A stretch of DNA of 64,000 nt from Massariosphaeria phaeospora (taxonomy: Eukaryota; Ascomycota; Dothideomycetes; Pleosporales): positions 806,001 to 870,000 of the forward strand of contig JAADJZ010000007.1 of NCBI GenBank assembly GCA_011032825.1, given 5' to 3'. Shown piece by piece: positions 13,431 through 25,190 of this stretch; the first letter of the stretch is position 1, and every line of letters starts with the position of its first letter. The translations under genes were made by a program, and so were the position numbers. The notes beneath the pieces are model-generated. The model searched no databases, was not told where the DNA came from, and saw only the letters and a program-made list of their open reading frames with translations.

Positions 13431-14348
13431 ATCCGGCTTCCGAGGGCTTTTCTTTTATCCCGCAGCGAGCGGGCTGGACTGTGTGTTTGTGTGTCTCTGT
13501 TAACCTCTTATGAATATGCCCGGGCGAGCTCTAACGGTATCCAAATCAATGTGCGTATCTTGCGCCTCTGTATGAGATGAGAATGATATACGTGGGGAGT
13601 TTCTCTTCTTCTCCTTTTTCTTCTTCTCTGCGTTTTCTCAACCTTTGCATGTGGAGTTGGTTGGTTTCGTCCACGTGGTGGCTGGTGGCGTTGCGGTCGG
13701 TCGGTCGGATACCATGTTGTTATTTTTCTTTTCTTTTTTAAACGTTTTGCTGTGCACGAGCGAAATAGCAAGACCAGGCAGTTCTACGTATGTAGATAGT
13801 ATGTAGGCGTGGAAATTCGAAACTCGTAAGAATGAAGAAGAGGTCATGTCATGCTTGTGTTGGTTTTTAGTGGTTGTTGGTGCTTTTGTGATTCTACAGA
13901 TATATATGTCATCAAGCTAAACGGAATCTCCTGAATGAAGTGCATCCCTTTAACGATACATATATGTATATAGAAGACTTTACAGATCCCGACGCAATCT
14001 TCCTCGCATCAGTGCCTTCCTCGTACAGTTCGTCATAGCCAGGTACATGAAAGAAGAGTACAAAACCCCGTAACGTATCGCGTGCCCCCAAGAAAACCCC
14101 TCCTAGAAACGCCTTGTTCGTTCGCGATGGTGATAAATAACGTGTTGAATGAAGCTCTTCGGGCAAAGAAGGAGGTAAGAATACTCGACGACTGGAGGAA
14201 GGCCAAAAAAGGACCAAGACGAACAAACACCACAGAGGGTGGTCCCGCGACGCCGGAATTCACCCCCGCTAAACCGGTGGAGAGGATACTGAACACAAGC
14301 TTTTTTGAAACAGACATGTCGCCGTTTTCAGGAAATAACAGACGGTCC
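13431..14348. other. Convergent intergenic region
   Basis: About 0.9 kb between the tail-to-tail mis13 and the gene at 14349-16772. It is T-rich after 13.5 kb with TATATA and TATG repeats near 13.9 kb, as in fungal 3' UTRs. No gene seen. Confidence 0.65.
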
Positions 14349-16772
14349 TCAATACACCATCTCCCCGCCGTACCTGTACCCACTCACCCCCACACCTCTG
14401 TTGTTGCCCATGCGATGATGCCTCGCATACACCGCCGGATCTGTCCACTCGTCCTCAAGTCTCTCCCGCGGGAAATTCATGTTCCGGCCACTTACGGAAT
14501 TACGTCTCAGCGGCGGGCGGCGCGACGTTTGCGTTTGCTGCATCATGTGTTCCATAGCGTGATTTTCCCGGTCGACCTGCTGGAACGTTTCGTGGTAGTC
14601 GCTGAGGTCGAAGCTGTCTTGGCGGTGGTCGGCGAGGTAGCGCGGTGCTGGCGCCACGGGAGGTGGTATGTTGTGGTTGTGGGTGTAGGAGTAGGAAGAG
14701 GGCTCAATGCTGTAAGGGGCCGGGCGCGTGGGTGGGTAGCGGGCGGCGTCGAAGGGGTTGGGGGGTGGCATGGTGTTGTGGCGGGCGGGCATGATGGGGC
14801 GCTGGGAGTGCGAGAAGGACGCGACGTTGCGGTCGTCGTAGTAAGAGTCTGTTGCAGCGTCGCGGAAGTTGTGCCCTGGGCGGGCGCGCTGTTGGTGGTC
14901 GTGGGGGTAGTCGTTGGCTCCGTAGCGGTCACCCTTTGGTTTGCGGTCGAGGCTGTCGTAGATGTGGCTTGGATGCGGCTGGTGGAAGACTTCCTCCTGA
15001 GGTCTTGGGAGGTTTCTTGAGCGGACAAGTGGGATTTGAGCGCCTACATCGGATTGGGGACGGCTGTTGCCACCGGGCCGGTGGGGTATAGAGAAGACGC
15101 TGCAGTCTGCCGTAGACACAGAGGAGGAAGTGTTATGCAGAGAGTCAGAGTCACTGCCGTGGTCAACGGAAGAGCCGCGTGACTTTGGGTACGGTGTCAC
15201 GAGCTTCTGCGCCTTGTGATTAGGTTCTTTGCGGAAGCCTTGCGGAGATATCGAGCGCCTGAGCAGCTCCCGATCATCGCGAGTCCGATCCTTTTCCCAC
15301 TCTCGATCATGTTCCTTGATCGAAGGACCAGTATTCATGTGAATATGTACTTGCGGTGGAAGATTACCATTGGATGATCGCGGGGAGCCTTGATCAGGCA
15401 GTGTTCGACTATATTTTCCCATTGGCGGCGGGTCAATGATGGAGTTCCTCCGAATATGGGACGGCTTCTCCTTATGAACCCGCGGAGTCCGGTTGCGTCC
15501 ACGACTTCCACTTCTTCGTCTTTGAGTGCTACGGGTGCTATGGGTGCTTCGAGATCGCCCACCAATGAAGCCGTAAGCTCCGTCTTCGACAGAGACAGCA
15601 GTTAGCGAGCCAGTGCCCGAGCTACTGGAGTCGCACTCGGAATCAGAGGTGCTCTCGGATACGGGCATGTATTCAGGACGACGGTTCTTGGACTTTGACT
15701 TCTTCTGCTTCCGAAGCAAGTGCGGGTCGAGTATCTCGGGCTGGACGCGTGGCGGTTGCGGTCGATTAACAAAACGGTCAGTTTCTGGATGCATGCCAGG
15801 CATTGGCATCGGCATCGGCCTCGCCGGTTGTTTGATACTCTGTTGTTGATCCATCCTTCCGGCTCCGTTAGGTGGTGGTAGACGCACCAGTGCAGGTGGA
15901 GGTGGAGGCGGAGGTGGAGGCGGTGGTGGTGGGCCCGGTATTGCCATTCCTTGAGCCTGTGGGCGTGCCGGCTGTTGACCGCCAGCTTGGTGTTGACCCA
16001 TGTTCCCACCATGGAGCTGCTGTTGTGGTTGATGCTGCAAGTTTTGCAGGTTTTGCAGGTGTTGAAGGTTTTGCTGTTGCAGATTTTGCTGGTATTGCTG
16101 AGTTTGCTGGTGTTGTTGGCTTGGCTGCTGCTGCTGCTGCTGCTGAACTTGCTGTTGGTGTTGTTGCTGATCAGCCCTGTTGTTCTGACCATGACCCTGG
16201 TTATTGCCGAATTGTTGGCTTTGGGACGTGTTATTGTTACTAGAAGGACTAGCTTTCTGTCCAACGAAGCCACTGGGCTCGGTCTTTAGTATGAGTTCGA
16301 CGCTCTTTAGACGTCTTTCCCGACGGTTTAGAGACTTCCACTCAAGCTCACATGCGGCAATTGTCCAATGAATATTTGGATTGATCCTGGATAGCGCTTG
16401 GTTCTGTTCGCGAACAATTTCAGTCACGAGCCTGCGTGCATTCTCGGAGGGAATATCTTTGAGTGTGCGTTTGACCGAGAAGTTGTGTTTACGGTTCTTC
16501 TCTAGCTCTTCTTGGAGCGATTGTAAAGATACATGTTGTTGCAATGGCTCCCATGGGGACTCTTTTCGTTGTTTTTGTAAAATCCAGAGGGCCAGTTGAG
16601 GATCAGGCTTAGCAGAATAGTTTTGAGAGTTTTGAAATCCTTGATTTCCCTTCTGCTGTGTAGGGTTTGGAGGTCCCGCTTGGCCTTGGCGAGGTTGGCT
16701 GATGTTTTGTTGCTGACCCGGTAGCTGAGGTTGAAAAGGAGGCTGATGTTGAGACTGAATGTATTGACTCAT
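14349..16772 (-). CDS. Large Gln/Pro-rich protein of unknown function
   Basis: Single-exon frame of 807 residues that I do not recognise. The start at 16772 (MSQYIQSQH) is the first ATG; further upstream the frame is open but has no ATG. Residues 1-55 are Gln/Pro-rich. About 55-165 form a charged, predicted helical block (KPDPQLALWILQKQRKESPW ... ACELEWKSLNRRERRLKS) that looks like the only folded domain. Then come a polyglutamine stretch (about 200-270), a 13-residue polyproline run near 281-293, an SR/Ser-rich basic segment, and a Tyr/His/Arg-rich tail (RMGNNRGVGVSGYRYGGEMVY). The composition suggests a nuclear or RNA-associated scaffold, but this is inference. It is convergent with mis13. 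Confidence 0.8.
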   Translation of the reverse strand: MSQYIQSQHQPPFQPQLPGQQQNISQPRQGQAGPPNPTQQKGNQGFQNSQNYSAKPDPQLALWILQKQRKESPWEPLQQHVSLQSLQEELEKNRKHNFSVKRTLKDIPSENARRLVTEIVREQNQALSRINPNIHWTIAACELEWKSLNRRERRLKSVELILKTEPSGFVGQKASPSSNNNTSQSQQFGNNQGHGQNNRADQQQHQQQVQQQQQQQPSQQHQQTQQYQQNLQQQNLQHLQNLQNLQHQPQQQLHGGNMGQHQAGGQQPARPQAQGMAIPGPPPPPPPPPPPPPALVRLPPPNGAGRMDQQQSIKQPARPMPMPMPGMHPETDRFVNRPQPPRVQPEILDPHLLRKQKKSKSKNRRPEYMPVSESTSDSECDSSSSGTGSLTAVSVEDGAYGFIGGRSRSTHSTRSTQRRRSGSRGRNRTPRVHKEKPSHIRRNSIIDPPPMGKYSRTLPDQGSPRSSNGNLPPQVHIHMNTGPSIKEHDREWEKDRTRDDRELLRRSISPQGFRKEPNHKAQKLVTPYPKSRGSSVDHGSDSDSLHNTSSSVSTADCSVFSIPHRPGGNSRPQSDVGAQIPLVRSRNLPRPQEEVFHQPHPSHIYDSLDRKPKGDRYGANDYPHDHQQRARPGHNFRDAATDSYYDDRNVASFSHSQRPIMPARHNTMPPPNPFDAARYPPTRPAPYSIEPSSYSYTHNHNIPPPVAPAPRYLADHRQDSFDLSDYHETFQQVDRENHAMEHMMQQTQTSRRPPLRRNSVSGRNMNFPRERLEDEWTDPAVYARHHRMGNNRGVGVSGYRYGGEMVY
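16124..16145. repeat. CTG/CAG triplet run coding polyglutamine
   Basis: An uninterrupted CTG run (CAG on the coding strand) inside the minus-strand gene at 14349-16772; it encodes part of the polyglutamine tract and is likely to vary in length between isolates. Confidence 0.75.
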
Positions 16773-19700
16773 ATTGAATAGCAAAGGATCGATGCTGTGG
16801 GGGTCCACGTGGAGCTTGTTCAGAAGTAAAAGGAGGACATGAGGCTTTGTGAAGGAATCTGATAAACTAGGGGAAGTAATGCGGTGAGTTGACAGGGCAA
16901 AAGGCAATGAACAATTGAGGCAAACATGAGATTTCCTCCACAATATATATCTATCACGGGCGTTGCTGTTGTCTCACGGCCGAAGGTACAGCTTGCCCTG
17001 GCCTACAGTGGCATCGTTAGCATTATGCTGCAGCCAAGGGCAACGCCCTCTGGCGCTGACTTCCTCGGCCGGTCCTTGCAGTGGGAACGACCAGTAGGCT
17101 GTCTTATTGGTTTGATGGCAGGGCTTCCGCACGCCTCGCATATACACTGGCTCACAGTGCGTACACCGGTTGCAGCCATGGGGCGCAGTGGACACCAGGA
17201 ATCGAAGCAGGCAAACGGTCAGTCTGCTGCGTGATTTTGCTGCAGTACGATCCAGCTGGGCCCACTTGAGCCTCCTCGATGCTGACCGGACGCAATAATG
17301 GTGACTCGTTGCGCTGACGGCCTACGGCAGGGGCCTCGACCTGATAGCCGGTCCTTCGACGCAGCCTGATGGGGTTTGCTTTTGACAAGGGCGTCGTTGC
17401 ACATGCGAACCCGTCTGTGCTTTCCGGTGCGTTATCGACCCCTCGATCAGCGGGGACAGCGGAGTGGCGACTCTCCGCAGCATGCCGGCCGCTCGAGTTG
17501 CGTGTGGAGTGGGATCAGGAGGAGACGAAGATGCAAACTGCCGTTCTCAGGCTGGACTGAGCACGCTAGAGGCGCGCTTTGACCACTTCCGAACGCCGAC
17601 GTCAACACCGTCTGCTCCTCCGCATCTCTATCTCTCGACACTCCAGCCTGACGGTGCCACGCCGCCGTCAAAACCGCCATGGATGTGCGTCCTGCTCTGA
17701 CATATCATCCCAAAGTCCAGGCGCCTGTCGTGCCTCAAATCCTCCCGTGATTTTGTTTCATACCCCACTATGGCTGCCCCGCTGGCCGGCCACGACAGCT
17801 TCGCGTCAGCCGAAGCATGTTTTCCGCAGCCGCTGTCGTTGTACGAAGTCCCTTGCGGGTTTAAAAACCCAGGGCCTGGGCTGGCCCTTGCACAGCCCGG
17901 AAAGTCCCCGCCTCGGATCATGGACGGCACAAGTACGCTCACAGCCTTGCGGAGTCAATCAGACTCCCAAGAAGATCGGCTGTGGAAATCTGTATTAGCA
18001 TGAGTACTCCCGCATATGTAGATCTAGTTCCCTGAAGCCGATGCGTGTGTATAATGACGCCACAAGCTACGCGTCGTAACGGCTCACCAATGCCAGGCCA
18101 ACCTTCTATCTGCAGCTAACATCATATACATGTCTTGAAACAGAAGCGATATCCAGGTTCCAATTTAGCTCACCGGTCCACCGTCAAATGAGATTACGAA
18201 TCCCAGCCTTATGACTACCCGGGGCATACTCTTTGGCAGCCTGTTGGCTGCACCAAGCTCGAACCAGTCACGTAATTTTCACTAATGCAGACACATTCAC
18301 TTTCCATGTCTCACATTTTGTACTACTCACCCGTGCAGGCTTATCGGCGGGGCGAGCCGTTCTTCCCCACTCTCACTGTATGGTGCACAGTCTCGATTAC
18401 CGGATACTCGCTTACTTTAGAGGCCTGAGGCATCATAATCATCTACACTGCCCACGAAATCCGCGTTGAGGTGCCCTGCTGTAGCATCTGACCACGTTCC
18501 GCCTCACATTATGACAAACAGTGAGATATGCTTTTCGTAAATACGAGCTTGGCGACACTTGGACCGTAACGGCAATCAAGGTCAACTTGCTCAAACTGTT
18601 ATTCTCGCGAACTTTAGTCACACAACACCGAGGCTCCGATAGCGTTTGGCTAGCCGAATATTTTATGGGACCTCTACGACTGATGATTGATGTCGCTGAC
18701 ACTCTATTCGAAATTGCGGGAACGCAAGGAAAAGCACGAAGCATCTCGAGTCTAGCCTTATGGCGCGCTTCTCCACCTTCTACGACTCTTCCGGTGATAC
18801 TGCAATGTCAGAGCAAGGAAGATCCCTCTAGATTTCAGATATACAACGACGCTACTCATATGACAGAAGTTACGGCGACCCTCGTAAAGAAGATCGGCAA
18901 TTCCGACCCCAATCGACACAACCCAGTGTGAGACATTCCAGTGCGAAGCTATCTCACCGAGATACCAAGTCGGAGCCTCACGTTACAAACCCTCGCCCAC
19001 AAACCCGAAATCCAGACTCAAAAGCAACTTGAGGCAGTGTTCTCGATAATCTACAGCTGAGCTACTCGCGCCATGTACGACCCGCAAACAAACGCCAACT
19101 CTTGAATCACCAACTTTCCCACAGTTCCATCTCGCGTGTGCCGCCCACCAAACCAGCCATCGAAGCCTCCCACACTCCCCAACAAGCTTCTGACAGTCCT
19201 CGCCCTACCCCGCGCTCTCACCGGTCAACGAGCTGATACTCGGCTTTAAGCGAACATGCCGTACCCTCCCGTACCACGCCGGAAACCCCCATCCTACAAC
19301 TCTTAAGCCCGGGATGCCGATATGCTTCCCAGGGTCAAGGTAGCTGCTCTGCTCTGCTCTGCTCGCACCGAGGAAGAGAAACGTCGCACATCACACCACA
19401 CACGCGGAGACCCACTTCATGCCGCCCGTCGAGAGACAAGATCCTATGGCTAACCGGGCTCGACGCCGAGGGCCTCAGCCTCATGCGGATACCCGTGCCA
19501 GGACGGGTACCCGCATCTTTCGTCTCGCCCGTGGAGGATGACTGGTTGTCGTTGATCCTCCCTCTCTGCTATACTACGGGACACGCTTCCTTCTGTTGCT
19601 GATGCCAGGCAGACTTCACCAGGCCAGCCAGGATCCAACCAACCGAGATTTTTCTCAGTCTTTGCCTTAGCAGAGTGCTGACAGCCGGCATAACCCGCGT

Positions 19701-20955
19701 AATCAGGCGGGGAAGTAGAAGTGGCAGTCGAAGTGGAAGGAAAATGATGGGGGCGTCATGAGCATAGCTGCTGCGCTGACACGTGACGCACTCTACCTAC
19801 CCATGCCTGGAGACGCATAGATGCAGTAAATCGTTTGTAGCACATAAGTTGTGCCTTAGAGAGAATCCGCCTCAGTCACAGAGGTTCAATCTAAAACGTT
19901 ATGCGGTGACTGACTGTCTATTCAGTCATGCCGTAATTGTTAGCTGCCAAATGCCGCGATAACGCTACCGTCGTGACCCCGGGGCGACAAGCAAAGCATC
20001 AACATGGGTCACATCTGCTGCTCAAACACCACAAGCAAGACGTGACAGTATAGTGTTAATATTGGCGACCACCACGCACCACTATCTGTCTAATCTCTGA
20101 CCTCCCCATTCACTTTCCCAACTCTCCTCAGCCTGCTCGTCCACACCCACTCACTCTATCCACATACTCTATGTACATACACCCCGAGCGCCATCCATCG
20201 CCCCTCATTATTCCCTTATTCCCTCATTCATAATTACAATTACCACATCGCTGTAAATGCCGCGACGAAACAAGCATGTTCGCTCCACGCGCGTCAACAG
20301 TACACGTCAACGAAAAAGAAAGGGACTAGCCCCATTAGAGGAGGATGAATGACGAAGAAGATGACGAAAACAACGTGGGTAGAGACTAAAATTCTAGACC
20401 AGTACAGCGAGGGTATGAAGGAGTTATCGTACAAGTTTAGCGAAAGAATCCGCCCCACCACCCAGGGCCAGAAAAGAGTACGTCTATGATAAGCCAGCCA
20501 AGGTACTCCGATTGAACGACCGCTAAGAGGTAATGGCTTGGAAGCGTGGTGGTTGTAATAACGACTGACGTGGACGTGGAGAAGCGAGACAGGACTGGGT
20601 GAACAACAGGAAGGTGGTGGGGGATTAGGGCGGTGGGCGGTGGGCAGCCGGTATCAGAAACAGGCAAACCAGGCAATGAAGCCACCGTCCTCCAAAGTTG
20701 TTCCCTAGAACGAGGCGAAAGTTGGGGCGACAACTCAGACGACAGGCCCGACCTCCCTGAACGAGTGATCCTCCATATTCCCGACGCCCTCTTAGATCTT
20801 GCGACAACCAGACAGTCCAGGCAAGGTAAACTTTAGGTGAAAGGACGCGTGTGGTGGTCAGCCTCACTTCCTGTGCCGTCCACGCCCCGCTTCAATAACG
20901 CCCTGTCACGTGCAGACCAGCCTGAGCTCAGGTGGCGCCTGTATGTTACGGGAGA
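16773..20955. other. Large intergenic region without a supported gene
   Basis: About 4.2 kb between the 5' end of the Q/P-rich gene and the 3' end of lcb2. I searched both strands. Frames of 60-140 codons exist (for example 17579-17998 and 18521-18931 on plus) but lack motifs, and the latter does not begin with ATG. The stretch 20.0-20.4 kb is C/T-rich with CACCC runs and may be a promoter of an RNA or of a gene I cannot model. Confidence 0.5.
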
Positions 20956-22971
20956 TTATATCAGAGGCATCTTGACGTCCTCTACGCCCTGCTTGATCAC
21001 ATCTTCGAGCTTCCACCTGGGCGGCGTAGGACTCCGTTCCCGAAGACCATCCTTCTCCTGTTCCGCAAGCTCTTCTGGGTGTGCACCCCCAGCGACACCG
21101 CTGCTGAACTTGAGCTGCAGCACATCGCCAATCTCGTCACATGCCGCAAGTGTGCGATCGAGGTCTTCCTTGGTGTGGGCAGCGGAGATACAGAATCGTG
21201 CTCGAGATGAAACAAGAGGTGTGGCAGGGTACCCGACGACCACAACGGAGATCTTGCGCTTCAGCATCTCACGCGAGAAAGCTGGTATCTTGGCCGGATT
21301 GTACAATATGAGGGGAATGATTGGTGAATCATCGTGGCCATAAACGATGAATCCCAATCTCTTCAAACCAAGTCGAAGGTAGCGCGAATTGAATGCAAGA
21401 CGTTGTAGGCGTTCTTCGCCTTGACCGGGGCTCAATTCACCATTGATATGACGTAGGGCAGAGGCAATCTGTGCCAGAACCGGAGGCGCAGGAGATTCGG
21501 CATAAAGCATAGCACCGTTCTGTCCTCTAAGCTTATCAATAATGGCCTTATCAGCAGCAATGTAGCCTCCATTAGCTCCAAATGACTTGGTAAGCGTGCC
21601 CATCAGAATATCGACTTCTGCAGGGTCAATACCGAAGTAATCACACACTCCACGTCCCCGGGGCCCAACTGCGCCGATGGAGTGAGCCTCGTCGACAAAG
21701 AGGTTGAACTTGTACTTCTTTTTCAGTTCGATGAGAGCGGGCAGATTGCACATGGTACCTTCCATGGAATACAAACCCTCAACAGTGACGAGGATCTTCT
21801 TCCACGGGCGGTGGGTTCGAGGCTGTCCTTGGGATATGGCTTCTCGCAGTATTCGCTCTAAATCCTGCATATCATTATGCTTGAACATGGTGATCATGGC
21901 TCCCGACAGACGGGCACCGAAGCGGATAGAGGCGTGGTTCAATTCGTCAGAGAGCATCAAACATCCTTTTCCAATGAGAGATGGGAAAGACGTGGCGTTG
22001 GTCACAAAACCCATCGAGAAGAGCATAGCCGCAGGTTTTCCGACGAATTCAGCGACCAGATTCTCAACCTCCAGTGTCAGATCCGAGGTGCCCGCATCGG
22101 AACGAGGGCTGGCCATGCTGATACCATGTTTTCTGATAGTAGCTTCTGCGGTATCTGCACAAAGACCATGAGACTGGGCGAATCCAAGATAGTTGTAGGA
22201 ACTGAGATTGAGTGTTTCGGTTGTAGTTCCGGTTAGTTTGAAGGTATGGTTCCCGTCGTCTGACTTGCGATCTAAGAGCGTGATGAACCGTCCGGGAACC
22301 CCCGTCGTGGGTCGGTTGAAGCAGTCGTTGATCCTCATTTTCAACCTACGAGTGTAGAAGTTGTCGAAATCATTGTTCAGCGGTGCATATCCATCCCGCT
22401 CTTCTAGATGGCTGTAGTGCTGCCGTCGGAAGCGTTTGCCAAAGAAATCTCGCACATGTCCAAATACTATTAGAACTAGGTAGCTGATATAGGTGGTAAT
22501 GAGGAAATAATATGGTGGCTCGTCTTCGATTGGGTCGGCGAACTCTCCTCCGGCGAACTGGCTGGTGCATCGGTGGCTCTGCGAACCCAATGGCCCGAAC
22601 TGTGCGTGTGCCCTTGCAAGACGTCGAGCTTCTTCCGGAGAAGGCGGCTGGAAGAGAGTCTTTTGTTCCGTGGACATCTTTTCACCGGTCGCTGTGGTAA
22701 GGTTGATCGTTGGTAGAGACAGGGACGATGAGTTGATTTGCTGCGGAGGCGACGGCGAGTTGAGGAGAGCTTGCTGCTGGGCTACCAGGGCTTCCCGCCA
22801 GGTGGCTCCCTCGCTCCGTGTCCTCGGAGTATTACCACCAAATAGGGATGTAAACTTGTTGGTTCTAGTGAAGGATGTTCGTCGCGGCTGATCCTTCTTT
22901 TCGTTTACGGCGTCGAGGGAGGGAGAGGTGGGGGAGGTGGTCGCGAACGGATTGATGCTTCGAGTAGGCAT
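20956..22971 (-). CDS. lcb2: Serine palmitoyltransferase subunit 2 (Lcb2)
   Basis: Catalytic subunit of serine palmitoyltransferase, which condenses serine with palmitoyl-CoA in the ER membrane as the first step of sphingolipid synthesis, in a heterodimer with Lcb1. The single exon codes 671 residues. A disordered N-terminus of about 110 residues precedes a transmembrane segment at about 154-172 (YYFLITTYISYLVLIVF). The PLP-dependent alpha-oxoamine synthase fold follows: SYNYLGFA, SDELNHASIRFGARLSGA, VEGLYSMEG, DEAHSIGAVG and GTLTKSFGANGGY, whose Lys462 is the expected PLP Schiff-base lysine. The start is the first ATG in frame (MPTRSINPF); open frame upstream has no ATG. The N-terminal extension is somewhat longer than in yeast Lcb2. 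The region after SYNYLGFA reads SMASPRSDAGTSD, the filamentous-fungal variant of the glycine/serine-rich loop. Confidence 0.95.
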   Translation of the reverse strand: MPTRSINPFATTSPTSPSLDAVNEKKDQPRRTSFTRTNKFTSLFGGNTPRTRSEGATWREALVAQQQALLNSPSPPQQINSSSLSLPTINLTTATGEKMSTEQKTLFQPPSPEEARRLARAHAQFGPLGSQSHRCTSQFAGGEFADPIEDEPPYYFLITTYISYLVLIVFGHVRDFFGKRFRRQHYSHLEERDGYAPLNNDFDNFYTRRLKMRINDCFNRPTTGVPGRFITLLDRKSDDGNHTFKLTGTTTETLNLSSYNYLGFAQSHGLCADTAEATIRKHGISMASPRSDAGTSDLTLEVENLVAEFVGKPAAMLFSMGFVTNATSFPSLIGKGCLMLSDELNHASIRFGARLSGAMITMFKHNDMQDLERILREAISQGQPRTHRPWKKILVTVEGLYSMEGTMCNLPALIELKKKYKFNLFVDEAHSIGAVGPRGRGVCDYFGIDPAEVDILMGTLTKSFGANGGYIAADKAIIDKLRGQNGAMLYAESPAPPVLAQIASALRHINGELSPGQGEERLQRLAFNSRYLRLGLKRLGFIVYGHDDSPIIPLILYNPAKIPAFSREMLKRKISVVVVGYPATPLVSSRARFCISAAHTKEDLDRTLAACDEIGDVLQLKFSSGVAGGAHPEELAEQEKDGLRERSPTPPRWKLEDVIKQGVEDVKMPLI

Positions 22972-25190
22972 GGCAGACAGTCGTAGGGGGTGTTCGGTGG
23001 GTTGTGGTCTAGGGTATGCGCGACAACCCGTCTTCTCGCTCAAGGTGTCCTCGGGCCAGTGTGCGGCGCGGAAGTAGGAGAGGTCGAACAGGGGCGGTAG
23101 GCAATGGGAGAAGGCTGGAGACAAAGACGATTAGCAAGTCTGAAGCAAACACCATGAAGTTATCGGACGGATGTTTTGAAGAGGGAAAAGCTTCGCAGGA
23201 GGAGCGCGCGGCGGTGAGGCAGGCTTTAAAGGTGCGCGCATATGCAAGCTCGTTCGATAACGCCGGGGGCTGCCGGATGGGAAACTGCGGAGGGTACGGC
23301 AGGCCATGCCGATAGCTGGAGAGCTTCAAATACACGGCGCACTTACACAAAGCAGTCTGGTCAAGGCCGCCTCAGCCTGGCTCGTTGACGCGGATTCAAT
23401 TGCGGCTGGCGTGTTGGTTGCTGTGGACGTGTGTTTTCGTGGCGCAGAGAGCTCAGGGTAGCGCCAAGAGCCGACGTTTGGTCGCGTTGACGGGTGGTCG
23501 TGGAGGCACAGGCGAGTCAACCAAGGTCGGAGTTGACACGGCGGACTGGAGGCGGGACCGCGAAGACACTGTCGCGTGAGTGCACGAGAAGAGACAGCAG
23601 CGAAGGGGAGGTAGCAGGCCGAGGGGGCAAGTTCTTCTAGTGAGGGAGCCAAATTGCCATGGTTGGGATTTAAAATGAGCAGCAAAAGCGCCCTGGTGCC
23701 GCCACGCCCAAGCGAGGCCTTCCAGCCGTCAATCAGGGGCACTGGGGCACTGGGGCAGCAGCCACCGCCGACGGGTGACGGCAGCCACGACCGGCGCTCG
23801 AGACTCGCACTTGCACTTTCGGCGCCGGCCTCAGCCCGGCGCCGACAGCGACTGGCTGCGCGTCCGTCCCCAACGGCCATGCACATTCACTGCGCGGCAA
23901 TGCGCATTCGCCGCTCCCACTCCAACTTAATTCCAACCTCGCACAGCCCTAGAGCGACAACCCATCTCCGGCCCGCATGTGAATCCGCTTCACCAGAGCC
24001 AGTGGACAAGCTTCTGTCAGCACCAGCTGGGCAGGCCGACCTGGGCGCCAGCTGATTAATCATGAGCCGCTGGTGACGGCCTGAGGAGTCATGACCCCCC
24101 TATCGAGTCCCAATCCACGCCCGATCATCGCAGGAAGGAACATCCTGGCCTGCTCTAGACTACGGAGCAACATCGTAGCCACTCGTAGGGCTGGGGCGAG
24201 CACAACGCAGATGCCGAGTCAAGAGGACTTGCGCGCATCATGACCGCCAGACTTTGCGTCTTCCTTGCTATTTATGCTATTGTCCTGTGCACAAGCTTGT
24301 CTAGTTTCGTGAATCACGAAGGCCGATTAGAGACATGAGTACAACGACTTTCAAGTCATCTGTGCATCACCTCATTGATAAGGCTGCATCTCGCCAAGTT
24401 ATGTCCATAGATAATACTAAACACTCCGTGCGATATACTCTTGCACTCCGCTAAAAGACATATGATTGAATCAACGTCTCATTGTTGCTGGCTCTGCAGA
24501 TAAGCGAACATAGACAGGTAACTTTATGAAAGCTCAATGACCGCCCAGCGGCATTCCATCGCGAACCTCCACCTGACTACCGTCCCGTCGACTTCCTCTG
24601 CCGAACATAGGAAAGAACATGTTTCCTTTGGCACAAAGGAGAAAGACATCAAAATGCTAAAACAGAAGAAAGATCCAAACAATCCAGCACCCTAGACACA
24701 ACAGAACAAATCCAGATATGTGCACTTGGATGCATACATCTCAACCTCCAACACCTTCCCTACAACTACCGACGTGGTAGCTGGTGTTCTACTAGCCCGC
24801 CTTTGCCGCGGTTTCCCATCAAATATGAGCCTATAACGCCGTAGGCCCTCCCCGAATGGTAGTCGTTCAATTTGCGTTACGAGCTATGGGTTGAGTGTTG
24901 TTGGAATTAAGTATTCCTAAAGAGAAAATATTGGGTTCGAAGAAGAAGAAGAAGACAAAAACAGAAGGTCGAGGATGCAGTATATCGGGCGTTCTGAGCC
25001 AAGTATGTAGCCGAGGGCAAGCATGCATTCAGCAGTGGCTAGTGGAAAGAGCTCACTAGGGCGGCAAAGACTCTGCCTATTTCGAGGCCTGAGTCCCGAG
25101 CTCCAAATTTTTGAGCAGCAATAATGACGATGGGGTATTAGAGCGAATACAGATACGAATGATCAAAGAGCAAGCGAGAACTTGAGATCA
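22972..25190. other. Intergenic: lcb2 promoter and homeobox-gene 3' region
   Basis: About 2.2 kb. The 23.0-24.1 kb part is GC-rich and probably contains the lcb2 promoter and leader. Two overlapping antisense frames near 23.3-24.0 kb are Arg/Ala/Pro-rich and look like composition artefacts. The 24.2-25.2 kb part is likely the 3' UTR of the downstream minus-strand gene and includes a short GAA run near 24,943. No gene supported. Confidence 0.55.

Noticed and set aside
18521..18931. 136-codon plus-strand frame in the large intergenic region
   Set aside because: It does not begin with ATG, has no motif, and no splice partner could be found around it.
19795..19910. GGTTCAATC near 19,885 resembling a tRNA B box
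   Set aside because: The flanking bases do not form a T stem, and no acceptor or anticodon stem can be drawn.
22972..23124. N-terminal extension of Lcb2 by 51 codons
   Set aside because: The open frame continues upstream of 22971 but has no ATG; the first codon that could be proposed is TTG.
23326..24055. Overlapping frames upstream of lcb2
   Set aside because: Ala/Arg/Ser-rich frames on opposite strands in GC-rich DNA, without domains; more likely promoter and leader.
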